Origin: Methylobacterium sp. 2A
Lineage (GTDB): Bacteria > Pseudomonadota > Alphaproteobacteria > Rhizobiales > Beijerinckiaceae
DNA length: 64,000 nt
Direction: 5' to 3'
NCBI RefSeq assembly: GCF_009806555.1
Contig: NZ_VUOK01000013.1
Span: 184,606-248,605 of the forward strand
Shown: positions 38,008 to 46,190 of the stretch, piece after piece
Layout of the letters: every line of letters starts with the position of its first letter
Numbering within the stretch: position 1 is the stretch's first letter
Position numbers and translations under genes: made by a program
Notes under the pieces: model-generated
What the model was told of the DNA's origin: nothing
Seen by the model: the letters and a program-made list of their open reading frames with translations, nothing else
Database searches by the model: none

Positions 38008-38694
38008 ATGCCGTCAGGCTCATCGAACCGGACGGCGGGACAAGCCCCGGGGCAAGCCCGCGCGCCGGTCCTGTCGCAGGATCCGCACGCCGTCCGCGAG
38101 CCGCGCGAGAACAACCTCGAACGGGCGATCGGCCACGCGGTGCGCGAGCGCCGAAAACGGCTGGGGATCACCTCCGCGGATCTCGCCGCGACGACGGGCC
38201 TGTCGCCCGGCATGCTCTCCAAGATCGAGAACGGCAACATCTCGCCGTCTCTCACGACGCTGCAGTTGCTCGCCCAGGCGCTCGGCATGCCGATCACCGG
38301 CTTCTTCCGGGGCTACGAGGAGGTCCGCAACGCCGTCTTCGTCAAGGCCGGTGAGGGTATCGAGCTGGAGCGGCGCGGAACGCGGGCCGGGCATCAGTAC
38401 AACCTGCTCGGGCATATCCACGAGAACACCAGCGGCGTCACGGTCGAGCCGTACCTGATCACGCTCACGACCGATTCGGACGTGTTCCCGACCTTCCAGC
38501 ACGCGGGCCTGGAGTTCCTCTACATGCTGGAGGGCGAGGTGCTGTACCGGCACGGGGACCAGCACTTCCACATGCAGCCGGGCGACAGCCTGTTCTTCGA
38601 CGCCGATGCGCCGCACGGCCCGGCGGAGCTGCTCGTCCTGCCGGCCCGCTACCTGTCGGTGATCGCCTATCCGCAGGCGAGCAGCCCCGGTTGA
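38008..38694 (+). CDS. XRE-cupin transcriptional regulator
   Basis: 228 residues from ATG 38008, GAGGAGG 8 nt upstream. HTH at about 40-95 (IGHAVRERRKRLGITSADLAATTGLSPGMLSKIENGNISPSLTTLQ), then a C-terminal cupin (FLYMLEGEVLYRHGDQHFHMQPGDSLFFDADAPHGP). This layout (PuuR/MmgR type) senses small amines or carboxylates through the cupin. It sits immediately upstream of mgsA, across about 100 bp holding an inverted repeat and promoter, and probably controls the methylamine genes. Confidence 0.87.
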   Translation: MPSGSSNRTAGQAPGQARAPVLSQDPHAVREPRENNLERAIGHAVRERRKRLGITSADLAATTGLSPGMLSKIENGNISPSLTTLQLLAQALGMPITGFFRGYEEVRNAVFVKAGEGIELERRGTRAGHQYNLLGHIHENTSGVTVEPYLITLTTDSDVFPTFQHAGLEFLYMLEGEVLYRHGDQHFHMQPGDSLFFDADAPHGPAELLVLPARYLSVIAYPQASSPG

Positions 38695-38715
38695 ACCTCG
38701 CATCGCATTCCTCAG

Positions 38716-38732
38716 AAGAAATTTTGTTTCTT
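38716..38732. promoter_or_regulatory. Inverted repeat upstream of mgsA, candidate operator
   Basis: AAGAAA-TTTTG-TTTCTT, an AT-rich inverted repeat that stands out in GC-rich DNA, just upstream of the mgsA promoter and 22 bp after the XRE-cupin gene. A plausible binding site for that regulator. Confidence 0.45.
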
Positions 38733-38737
38733 GGCAG

Positions 38738-38767
38738 TTGATTTCTGCCGGGGTGTGCGCCTATGCT
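38738..38767 (+). promoter_or_regulatory. Sigma-70-type promoter of mgsA
   Basis: TTGATT (38738-38743), 18-bp spacer, TATGCT (38762-38767), 29 bp before the ATG at 38797, overlapping downstream of the inverted repeat. Confidence 0.55.
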
Positions 38768-38796
38768 CCGGGCGTAGTCACCACGGAGGTGATGCC

Positions 38797-39705
38797 ATGT
38801 GCGGCATCGTCGGATTGTTCCTGAAGGACCCCGCCCTGGAGCCGCAGCTCGGCGCGCTTCTCGCCGCCATGCTCGTCACCATGACGGACCGGGGGCCGGA
38901 CTCGGCGGGACTCGCGATCTACGGGCCGCCGACCCCCGGCCAGTCGAAGATCACCGTGCAATCGGCCCGGCCGGAGGCGGATTTCCCGGAGCTTGAGCCG
39001 CGCCTCGCGGAGGTTTCCGGCGGATCGGCGCGGGTGGCGGTGAAGAGTTCGCACGCGGTGATCACCGTGGCGACCGACCGCCTCGCGGCGACGCGCAGGG
39101 CCCTCAAGGGCCTCTCGCCCGACCTGCGCGTGATGGGCGCCGGCGAGAGCGTCGAGATCTACAAGGAGGTCGGCCTGCCGAAGGACGTGGTGGCGCGGTT
39201 CGGCATCGCCGGGATGTCCGGCACCCACGGCATCGGCCACACCCGGATGGCGACGGAATCGGCCGTGACCACGATGGGCGCGCACCCGTTCTCCACGGGC
39301 GCCGACCAGTGCCTCGTCCACAATGGCTCGCTGTCGAACCACAACAACCTGCGCCGGAGCCTCGCCCGCGACGGCATGGAGTTCGAGACCCAGAACGATT
39401 CCGAGGTCGCGGCCGCCTATCTCACCACCGCGATGGCGCAGGGTCGGGATCTCGGCGCCGCGCTCGCCGGGGCGCTCGCGGATCTCGACGGGTTCTTCAC
39501 CTTCGTGGTCGGCACCAAGTCCGGCTTCGGCGTGCTGCGCGACCCGATCGCCTGCAAGCCCGCGATCATGGCCGAGACCGAGCGCTACGTCGCCTTCGGC
39601 TCGGAATACCGGGCGCTGGTCGGCCTGCCGGGGATCGAATCCGCCCGGATCTGGGAGCCCGAGCCGGCGACCGTCTACTTCTGGGACCAGCGGCAGGCCG
39701 CCTGA
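38797..39705 (+). CDS. mgsA: N-methylglutamate synthase subunit A (class II glutamine amidotransferase)
   Basis: 302 residues; the ATG follows a near-perfect GGAGGTGATG ribosome site. Starts MCGIVGLF, with Cys2 the N-terminal nucleophile of an Ntn amidotransferase; GHTRMATESAVTTMGAHPFSTG and LVHNGSLSNHNNLR are standard glutamine-binding segments. In the N-methylglutamate pathway MgsABC makes N-methylglutamate from methylamine and glutamate, using a glutamate-synthase-like complex. Homologous GlxB exists in rhizobia, but the adjacent gmaS favours the methylamine assignment. Confidence 0.82.
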   Translation: MCGIVGLFLKDPALEPQLGALLAAMLVTMTDRGPDSAGLAIYGPPTPGQSKITVQSARPEADFPELEPRLAEVSGGSARVAVKSSHAVITVATDRLAATRRALKGLSPDLRVMGAGESVEIYKEVGLPKDVVARFGIAGMSGTHGIGHTRMATESAVTTMGAHPFSTGADQCLVHNGSLSNHNNLRRSLARDGMEFETQNDSEVAAAYLTTAMAQGRDLGAALAGALADLDGFFTFVVGTKSGFGVLRDPIACKPAIMAETERYVAFGSEYRALVGLPGIESARIWEPEPATVYFWDQRQAA

Positions 39706-39740
39706 GCCGCCCCGCAGCCTTCACGTCACGGATCTCGTCC

Positions 39741-40427
39741 ATGCCCGTCTTCGATCTGGCGGCGACGCCCCTGCGCGCCCTGAACCAGGCCCTCCACGGC
39801 GTCGCTCCCGGCGCCAACGACACCGCCTTCGAGGTGCTGAACCCGAGGGGCCAGCACGCGGTGGCGGTCGGGATCGACGGGCCTGTCACCGTCACGGTGC
39901 GCGGCTCGGTCGGCTATTACTGCGCCGGCATGAACGACGGCGGCACCGTCACGGTGCAGGGCTCGGCGGGTCCCGGCGTCGCCGAGAACATGATGTCGGG
40001 CACCGTCGTGGTCGAGGGCGACGCCTCGCAATATGCCGGCGCGACCGGGCGCGGCGGCCTCCTCGTCATCAAGGGCAACGCGGCCTCGCGCTGCGGCATC
40101 TCGATGAAGGGGATCGACATCGTGGTGCACGGCTCGATCGGGCACATGTCGGCCTTCATGGGCCAGTCCGGATCCCTGGTGGTGCTGGGCGATGCCGGCG
40201 AGGCCCTGGGCGATTCCCTCTACGAGGCGAAGCTGTTCGTCCGCGGCAGCGTGAAGAGCCTCGGCGCCGACTGCATCGAGAAGCCGATGCGCCCGGAGCA
40301 TTTGGAGCACCTCGGCGTGCTGCTCGATCGGGCCGGAGTCACGGACGTTCGGCCCGAGGCGTTCCGCCGCTACGGCTCGGCCCGCACGCTCTACAGCTTC
40401 AACATCGACAACGCCGACGCCTACTGA
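39741..40427 (+). CDS. mgsB: N-methylglutamate synthase subunit B (GXGXG beta-helix domain)
   Basis: 228 residues, 35 nt after mgsA. Corresponds to the glutamate synthase alpha-subunit C-terminal GXGXG domain: repeated beta-helix turns such as VTVRGSVGYYCAGMNDGGTVTVQGSAG and MSGTVVVEGDASQYAGATG. Structural subunit of the MgsABC complex. The C-terminal 60 residues (about 170-228) carry a helical cap ending YSFNIDNADAY. Separated from mgsC by a 185-bp spacer with two hairpins, unusual within an operon. Confidence 0.82.
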   Translation: MPVFDLAATPLRALNQALHGVAPGANDTAFEVLNPRGQHAVAVGIDGPVTVTVRGSVGYYCAGMNDGGTVTVQGSAGPGVAENMMSGTVVVEGDASQYAGATGRGGLLVIKGNAASRCGISMKGIDIVVHGSIGHMSAFMGQSGSLVVLGDAGEALGDSLYEAKLFVRGSVKSLGADCIEKPMRPEHLEHLGVLLDRAGVTDVRPEAFRRYGSARTLYSFNIDNADAY

Positions 40428-40491
40428 GAGCGCGCGCCGCCGAAGTGGATGCCGGTTCGGCGCAAGCGAGCGCGTCAAATCAAGGCCTTAA

Positions 40492-40568
40492 GAGCCTCTC
40501 ACAAAACTCCCGCCAGGCTGTCGTGGCCGGAGGGCGCCCCCGGTGCCCGGGAGTTTTGTGAGGAGCTC
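40492..40568. repeat. 77-bp long inverted repeat between mgsB and mgsC
   Basis: Arms GAGCCTCTCACAAAACTCCC (from 40492) and the complementary GGGAGTTTTGTGAGGAGCTC (to 40568), about 20 bp with two mismatched positions, around a 35-nt GC-rich loop. Looks like a small inserted element or a strong hairpin attenuator within the operon. Confidence 0.8.
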
Positions 40569-40573
40569 TAAAG

Positions 40574-40593
40574 CCGCTCCCGATCGGGAGCGG
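40574..40593. repeat. Perfect 20-bp palindrome upstream of mgsC
   Basis: CCGCTCCCGATCGGGAGCGG, a perfect palindrome ending 19 bp before the mgsC ATG. Could be an operator or a hairpin exposed in the leader of a processed transcript. Confidence 0.75.
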
Positions 40594-40612
40594 CGCAAGC
40601 GGGAGACCGGGC

Positions 40613-41941
40613 ATGACCTATCAGAACCCGCCGATGCCGCCGCGCAAGTCGGCGACCTTCGACGACCACACCCTGGCGGAGATCCGTCGGGCGGCGGCCA
40701 CCGGCATCTACGACATCCGGGGCGGCGGCACGAAGCGCAAGCTCCCGCATCTCGACGACCTGCTGTTCCTCGGCGCCTCGATGTCCCGCTATCCGCTGGA
40801 GGGCTATCGGGAGACCTGCGGGACCGGCGTCACCCTCGGCACGCGGTTTGCGAAAAAGCCGATCGCCTTGAAGATCCCGATCACCATCGCCGGCATGAGC
40901 TTCGGCTCCCTGTCCGCCAACGCCAAGGAAGCGCTCGGCCGCGGCGCGACGCTGGCCGGAACCTCCACCACCACCGGCGACGGCGGCATGACCGACGAGG
41001 AGCGCGGCCATTCCGAGATCCTGGTCTACCAGTACCTGCCCTCCCGCTACGGCATGAACCCGCGCGACCTCCGGCGCGCCGACGCCATCGAGGTGGTGGT
41101 CGGCCAGGGCGCCAAGCCCGGCGGCGGCGGCATGCTGCTCGGCCAGAAGATCTCCGACCGGGTCGCGGCGATGCGGGATCTGCCCAAGGGGATCGACCAG
41201 CGCTCCGCCTGCCGCCATCCGGACTGGACCGGCCCGGACGACCTCGAGATCAAGATCGGCGAATTGCGCGAGATCACCGACTGGGAGAAGCCGATCTACG
41301 TGAAGGTCGGGGGCGCGCGGCCCTATTACGACACCGCGCTCGCCGCGAAGGCCGGCGCCGACGTCGTCGTGCTCGACGGCATGCAGGGCGGCACGGCGGC
41401 GACCCAGGACGTGTTCATCGAGCATGTCGGCCAGCCGACCCTCGCCTGCATCCGCCCGGCCGTGCAGGCGCTGCAGGATCTCGGCCTGCACCGGACCGTG
41501 CAGCTCGTCATCTCCGGCGGCATCCGCTCGGGCGCGGACGTCGCCAAGGCCATCGCGCTGGGGGCGGACGCGGTCTCGATCGGCACGGCGGCCCTCGTCG
41601 CCATCGGCGACAACGACCCGGCCTACGAGGAGGAGTATCGCAAGCTCGGCTCCACCGCGGGCGCCTACGACGACTGGCATGAGGGCCGCGACCCCGCGGG
41701 CATCACCACGCAGGATCCCGAACTGATGGCGCGCCTCGACCCGGTCCGTGCCGGCCGGCGGCTCGCCAACTACCTCAAGGTGATGACCCTGGAGGCGCAG
41801 ACGATCGCGCGCGCCTGCGGCCACAACCACCTGCACAACCTCGAACCCGAGGACCTCGTGGCGCTGACCCTGGAGGCCGCCGCCATGGCCCGCGTGCCGC
41901 TCGCCGGGACCGACTGGTATCCGGGCAAAGCCGGCTTCTAA
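40613..41941 (+). CDS. mgsC: N-methylglutamate synthase subunit C (FMN-binding glutamate-synthase-like)
   Basis: 442 residues from ATG 40613. FMN/TIM-barrel domain of glutamate synthase: IPITIAGMSFGSLSANAKEALGRGA, TSTTTGDGGM, IEVVVGQGAKPGGGGMLLGQKI (conserved FMN/[Fe-S]-type loop), VVLDGMQGGTAATQDVF and ISGGIRSGADVAKAIALGADAVSIGTAAL. Catalytic subunit of MgsABC, producing N-methylglutamate. Followed 74 nt later by gmaS. Confidence 0.85.
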   Translation: MTYQNPPMPPRKSATFDDHTLAEIRRAAATGIYDIRGGGTKRKLPHLDDLLFLGASMSRYPLEGYRETCGTGVTLGTRFAKKPIALKIPITIAGMSFGSLSANAKEALGRGATLAGTSTTTGDGGMTDEERGHSEILVYQYLPSRYGMNPRDLRRADAIEVVVGQGAKPGGGGMLLGQKISDRVAAMRDLPKGIDQRSACRHPDWTGPDDLEIKIGELREITDWEKPIYVKVGGARPYYDTALAAKAGADVVVLDGMQGGTAATQDVFIEHVGQPTLACIRPAVQALQDLGLHRTVQLVISGGIRSGADVAKAIALGADAVSIGTAALVAIGDNDPAYEEEYRKLGSTAGAYDDWHEGRDPAGITTQDPELMARLDPVRAGRRLANYLKVMTLEAQTIARACGHNHLHNLEPEDLVALTLEAAAMARVPLAGTDWYPGKAGF

Positions 41942-42015
41942 GCCCTTCAACCCCGCCGGTCGCGCCGGAACGGGGCGCGGCCGGTCCCACCGATCCGCGC
42001 TCAGGGGGCTCTGCC

Positions 42016-43323
42016 GTGACGACCGACCTTTCCGCCTACGCCGCCGAGCACGGCGTGAAGTACTTCATGATCTCCTACACGGACCTGTTCGGCTGCCAGC
42101 GCGCCAAGCTGGTGCCCGCGCAGGCGATCGGCGACATGCAGCGCGAGGGCGCGGGCTTTGCGGGCTTCGCCACGTGGCTCGACCTGACCCCGGCCCATCC
42201 CGACCTGTTCGCCATGCCGGACGCGGCCTCGGTGATCCGCCTGCCCTGGAAGCCGGAGGTCGCCTGGGTTGCGGCGGACTGCACCATGGCGGATGCCCCC
42301 GTCGACCAAGCGCCGCGTGTGGTGTTGAAGCAGCTGGTGGCGCGGGCCGCCGCCGAGGGGCTGCGGGTCAAGACCGGCGTCGAGGCGGAATTCTTCCTGC
42401 TCAGCCAGGACGGGGCGGCGATCTCCGACCACCACGACCGGGCAGAAAAATCCTGCTACGATCAGCAGGCCCTGATGCGCCGCTACGACGTGATCGCCGA
42501 GATCTGCGACCACATGCTGGCTTTGGGCTGGAAGCCCTACCAGAACGACCACGAGGACGCGAACGGCCAGTTCGAGATGAACTGGGAATACGACGACACG
42601 CTCGCCACCGCCGACAAGCACGCCTTCTTCAAGTTCATGGTCCGATCGGTGGCCGAGCGGCACGGCCTGCGGGCGACCTTCATGCCGAAGCCGTTCCCGG
42701 GGCTCACCGGCAATGGCTGCCACTGCCACGTCTCGGTGTGGAACACGGCCGGCACCGAGAATGCCTTCGCGGATCCCGAGATGCCGTTCGGCCTCTCGAC
42801 CCGCGGCCGGCACTTCCTGGGCGGGATCATGCGGCACGCCCCGGCGCTCGCCGCGATCACGAACCCGACGGTCAATTCCTACAAGCGCATCAACGCACCG
42901 CGCACGGTCTCCGGGGCGACCTGGGCGCCGAACGCCGTGACCTGGACCGGCAACAACCGCACCCACATGGTCCGGGTCCCGGGACCGGGCCGGTTCGAGC
43001 TGCGCCTGCCCGACGGCGCGGCCAACCCCTATCTCCTTCAGGCGGCGATCCTGGCGGCGGGCCTCGACGGGCTGGCACATGCCGCCGATCCGGGACCGCA
43101 CAGCGACGTCGACATGTATCGGGAGGGCCACGCCGTCACCGGCGCCCCGCGCCTGCCGCTCAACCTGCTGGACGCCCTGCGCGCCTTCGAGGCCGACGAG
43201 GCCCTGCGGGCGAATCTGGGCGGCGCTTTCTCAGCTGCCTACCTCAAGCTGAAACAAGGTGAGTGGGACAGCTACTGCGCGCATTTCACCGCCTGGGAGC
43301 GCGAGACCACGCTCGATGTGTGA
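42016..43323 (+). CDS. gmaS: Gamma-glutamylmethylamide synthetase (glutamine synthetase type III-like)
   Basis: 435 residues from GTG 42016. A glutamine-synthetase fold (about 5-435) with VEAEFFLL (metal Glu), NGQFEMNW, GNGCHCHVSVWN and the APRTVSGATWAPNAVTWTGNNRTHMVR active-site region. This class ligates methylamine to glutamate, giving gamma-glutamylmethylamide, the first step of the N-methylglutamate pathway. Gene order mgsA-mgsB-mgsC-gmaS supports that. The four-gene mgdABCD oxidase is not seen nearby. Confidence 0.85.
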   Translation: MTTDLSAYAAEHGVKYFMISYTDLFGCQRAKLVPAQAIGDMQREGAGFAGFATWLDLTPAHPDLFAMPDAASVIRLPWKPEVAWVAADCTMADAPVDQAPRVVLKQLVARAAAEGLRVKTGVEAEFFLLSQDGAAISDHHDRAEKSCYDQQALMRRYDVIAEICDHMLALGWKPYQNDHEDANGQFEMNWEYDDTLATADKHAFFKFMVRSVAERHGLRATFMPKPFPGLTGNGCHCHVSVWNTAGTENAFADPEMPFGLSTRGRHFLGGIMRHAPALAAITNPTVNSYKRINAPRTVSGATWAPNAVTWTGNNRTHMVRVPGPGRFELRLPDGAANPYLLQAAILAAGLDGLAHAADPGPHSDVDMYREGHAVTGAPRLPLNLLDALRAFEADEALRANLGGAFSAAYLKLKQGEWDSYCAHFTAWERETTLDV

Positions 43324-43480
43324 TCGAAACTCGGCCGGCCGGCGTGAGCCGGTGCTGTCCGGCCCCGCGAGGCGCGCTTCGGGAAGGAGCGGCGACCTTC
43401 GCCGTCTCGCGGGTCGTTTTGCTGTTGTTCGCGAACGTTGATCGCCTATAGCGGGAATTGCACCGGCCGGGAGACAAGAC

Positions 43481-44425
43481 ATGCGCACGCTGATCGTCGG
43501 AGCCGGCGCGACCGGCGGCTATTACGGCGCGCGGCTCGCCGAATCCGGCGCCGACGTGACCTTCCTGGTCAGGCCGGCGCGGGCGGCGAAGCTCGCCGCG
43601 GAGGGGCTGAATCTCCGCTCGCCGCTGGGCGACCTGCACATCCCGAATCCGCCCACCGTCACGGCCGACCGGCTGGCCGATGCCGGGCGATTCGACCTGA
43701 TCCTCCTGTCCTGCAAGGCCTACGACCTCGACAGCGCCATTGCGGATCTCGCCCCGGCGGTCGGTGCGGAGACGGCGATCCTGCCGGTGCTGAACGGCCT
43801 CGCCCATCTCGACGCCCTCGATGCCCGGTTCGGGGCCGGGCGTGTTCTCGGCGGTTCCTGCGCCATCGCGGCGACGCTCGCGTCGGACGGCACGATCCGC
43901 GACATGAGCGAATTGTGCAGCATCACCTATGGCGAGCGGGACGGGTCGCGCTCGGCCCGGATCGAGGCGGTCGACGTCCTGATGCGTGGGCTAAAGTTCC
44001 AGCCGCGCCTGAGCGAGGCGATCCTGCTGGAGATGTGGGAGAAATGGGTCTTCCTCGCGACCCTCGCGGGAGCCACGACCCTGATGCGCGCCGCAATCGG
44101 CGACATCGTGGCGGCTCCGGGCGGCGTGGACCTGATGGCGACGCTCCACGCCGAATGCACGGCGGTGGCCGCGGCGAGCGGATACGCGCCGCGGGGCGTG
44201 GTGGCCGAACGGGCGCGGGCACAGCTCACGGCCGCGGGCTCGACCTTCACGGCCTCGATGCTGCGCGACATCGAGAATCGCGGTCGGATCGAGGCGGATC
44301 ACGTGATCGGCGACCTGATCGCCCGCGGTCGCCGGCTCGCGCCGGAGGCCGCCTTTCCCCTGCTCACGCTGGTCTATACCGGGCTCAAGGCCTACGAGGC
44401 GCGGCGAGCCCGGGAGGCGGCCTGA
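43481..44425 (+). CDS. panE: 2-dehydropantoate 2-reductase (ketopantoate reductase)
   Basis: 314 residues from ATG 43481. NADP-binding LIVGAGATGGYYGARLAESGADVTFLVR, VLPVLNGLAHLDALDARFG and the C-terminal helical domain containing MLRDIENRGRIEADHVIGDLIARG, with Lys and Glu of ApbA/PanE enzymes. Reduces ketopantoate to pantoate for CoA synthesis. Several paralogues of this family exist in most alphaproteobacteria and some act on other substrates. It follows gmaS by 157 bp, so may not be in that operon. Confidence 0.8.
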   Translation: MRTLIVGAGATGGYYGARLAESGADVTFLVRPARAAKLAAEGLNLRSPLGDLHIPNPPTVTADRLADAGRFDLILLSCKAYDLDSAIADLAPAVGAETAILPVLNGLAHLDALDARFGAGRVLGGSCAIAATLASDGTIRDMSELCSITYGERDGSRSARIEAVDVLMRGLKFQPRLSEAILLEMWEKWVFLATLAGATTLMRAAIGDIVAAPGGVDLMATLHAECTAVAAASGYAPRGVVAERARAQLTAAGSTFTASMLRDIENRGRIEADHVIGDLIARGRRLAPEAAFPLLTLVYTGLKAYEARRAREAA

Positions 44426-44434
44426 GGCGCTGTC

Positions 44435-44608
44435 TCAGTACCGGCCGGGCGGCGGCGCCGGCGGGTTGCCGTATTCGAGCTGCGTCTTGGCATCGACGGG
44501 CCGACGCGGCGGCGGCGAGAAGTCCGGCTGGGCCGCGGGGGCGCTGGCGCAGGCGGCGAGCGAACCGGCAACCAGGGCCGCGAGGGCAATTCGGACGGCG
44601 GACGACAT
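44435..44608 (-). CDS. Small lipoprotein
   Basis: 57 residues from ATG 44608. Signal peptide VRIALAALVAGSLAAC with lipobox Cys20, then a Pro-rich mature part (SPPPRRPVDAKTQLEYGNPPAPPPGRY). No recognised domain; anchored in a membrane, possibly linking envelope layers. Confidence 0.75.
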   Translation of the reverse strand: MSSAVRIALAALVAGSLAACASAPAAQPDFSPPPRRPVDAKTQLEYGNPPAPPPGRY

Positions 44609-44808
44609 GGGCTGAGACACTCCCGGAACGCTTCCGGCATCGGACCACCCTGGTCGGCCGCCGGTCTATGCCATACGAGACGCGGTAGCCCGCGCCGCGA
44701 CACGTCTGGGCCTGGATCGCGCCTGAAGCTCGGCCGTACCATGGCGGCATCGCGGGGCAAGCGTGGCCGTTTCGCGGCGCCGTCAACGCATTCCAAGGAA
44801 CCAGACCG

Positions 44809-46110
44809 CTGACACCCGCCGCCCGCTGCTCCGCCGCCATCGAGGTGCTGACCGATATCGCCGAGCGCCGCCGGCCGGCCGCCGATGCCCTGAAGGATTG
44901 GGGCCTCGCCCACCGGTTCGCGGGTTCGGGCGACCGGGCCGGGATCGCGAGCCTCGTCTACGATGCCCTGCGGCGCCGGTCCTCGGCGGCCTGGATCATG
45001 GGTTCCGAGGCCCCGCGCGCTGTCCTGATCGGGGCGCTGCGGCTCCAGCAGGGTCTCGCCGCGGCCTCGGTGGCCGCTCTCTTTTCCGGTGAGCGGTTCG
45101 CTCCGGAGCCGCTCACCGACGACGAGCGTGCGCGGCTCGAAACGGGGACGCTCGAAGGCGCACCGCCCGAGGTTGCCGGCGATGCCCCGTCCTTCGTGCT
45201 GCCGGACCTCGCGCCGACGCTCGGCGACGATCTCATCCCGGAATTGAAGGCGCTCGCCCGCCGCGCGCCCCTCGATATCCGCGTCAACGCCCTGCGCGGC
45301 CCGCGTGAAGACATCCTGCCGGCGCTCGCCGCCTACGGCGCGGCTCCGACCCCGCATGCGCCGGCGGGCCTGCGGATCCCGATCGGGGCGGACGGGCGCG
45401 GTCCAGCCCTCCATGTCGAGGCCGAATTCCTGGACGGCTGGTACGAGATCCAGGACGAGGGCTCGCAACTCGCGGCGCTGCTCGCCGCACCGCGGCCCGG
45501 CGAGACCATCGTGGATCTCTGCGCCGGTGGCGGCGGCAAGACCCTGGCGCTCGCCGCCGAGACCGGGAACGGCGCCCGCCTGATCGCCACCGACGGCGAT
45601 CCGCGCCGCCTCGCGCCGATCCATGAGCGCCTGCGCCGGTCGGGCGCCGTGGCCGAAGTCAGGACCCCGCGAAGCGGCCGCGCGCGCACCGATGTGCTGG
45701 AGGATCTCGACGGCACCGTGGACCGGGTGCTGGTCGATGCCCCCTGCACCGGCTCCGGGACGTGGCGGCGTAATCCCGATGCCAAATGGCGCCTTCGCCC
45801 CGGCAGCCTCGCCATGCGGACCGCCGAGCAGGCGCAGGTCCTCGACCGGGCCGCGCGGCTGGTCAGGCCCGGCGGACGCATCGTCTACGTCACCTGCTCG
45901 CTCCTGTCGGCCGAGAACGATGCGGCGGTGGCGGGCCTCCTGTCGCGCTGGCGCGGGCGGTTCACCGTGGATGCGGCAACCGATGTGCTCGCGGCAGGCC
46001 CGGCCTCGCTGGGCGCGGCGGTGCGGACCACGACCCACGGCATCCAGATGAGCCCGCACCGGACCGGCACGGATGGCTTCTACGTCGCGGTGATCGCCCG
46101 GAACGGTTGA
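44809..46110 (+). CDS. rsmB: RsmB-type rRNA cytosine-C5 methyltransferase
   Basis: About 433 residues if it begins at CTG 44809 (reads TPAARCSAAIEVLTDIAERR, a typical family start, with AAGGA upstream); GTG 44845 is the next in-frame option. N-terminal NusB-like helical domain, then the SAM-binding methyltransferase domain: VDLCAGGGGKTLALA, DAPCTGSGTWRRNPD and YVTCSLLSAEN with the two catalytic Cys (DAPC and TCSL). Methylates a cytosine in 16S rRNA. Which NOL1/NOP2/RsmB member it is cannot be fixed here. Confidence 0.85.
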   Translation: MTPAARCSAAIEVLTDIAERRRPAADALKDWGLAHRFAGSGDRAGIASLVYDALRRRSSAAWIMGSEAPRAVLIGALRLQQGLAAASVAALFSGERFAPEPLTDDERARLETGTLEGAPPEVAGDAPSFVLPDLAPTLGDDLIPELKALARRAPLDIRVNALRGPREDILPALAAYGAAPTPHAPAGLRIPIGADGRGPALHVEAEFLDGWYEIQDEGSQLAALLAAPRPGETIVDLCAGGGGKTLALAAETGNGARLIATDGDPRRLAPIHERLRRSGAVAEVRTPRSGRARTDVLEDLDGTVDRVLVDAPCTGSGTWRRNPDAKWRLRPGSLAMRTAEQAQVLDRAARLVRPGGRIVYVTCSLLSAENDAAVAGLLSRWRGRFTVDAATDVLAAGPASLGAAVRTTTHGIQMSPHRTGTDGFYVAVIARNG

Positions 46111-46190
46111 GCCGCACGCATTCGGGACCCCATCGTCGCCGGCTGCGTTGCACCCGCGGCCCCGATCGATCCCATTGCCAGGAGTCGCCC

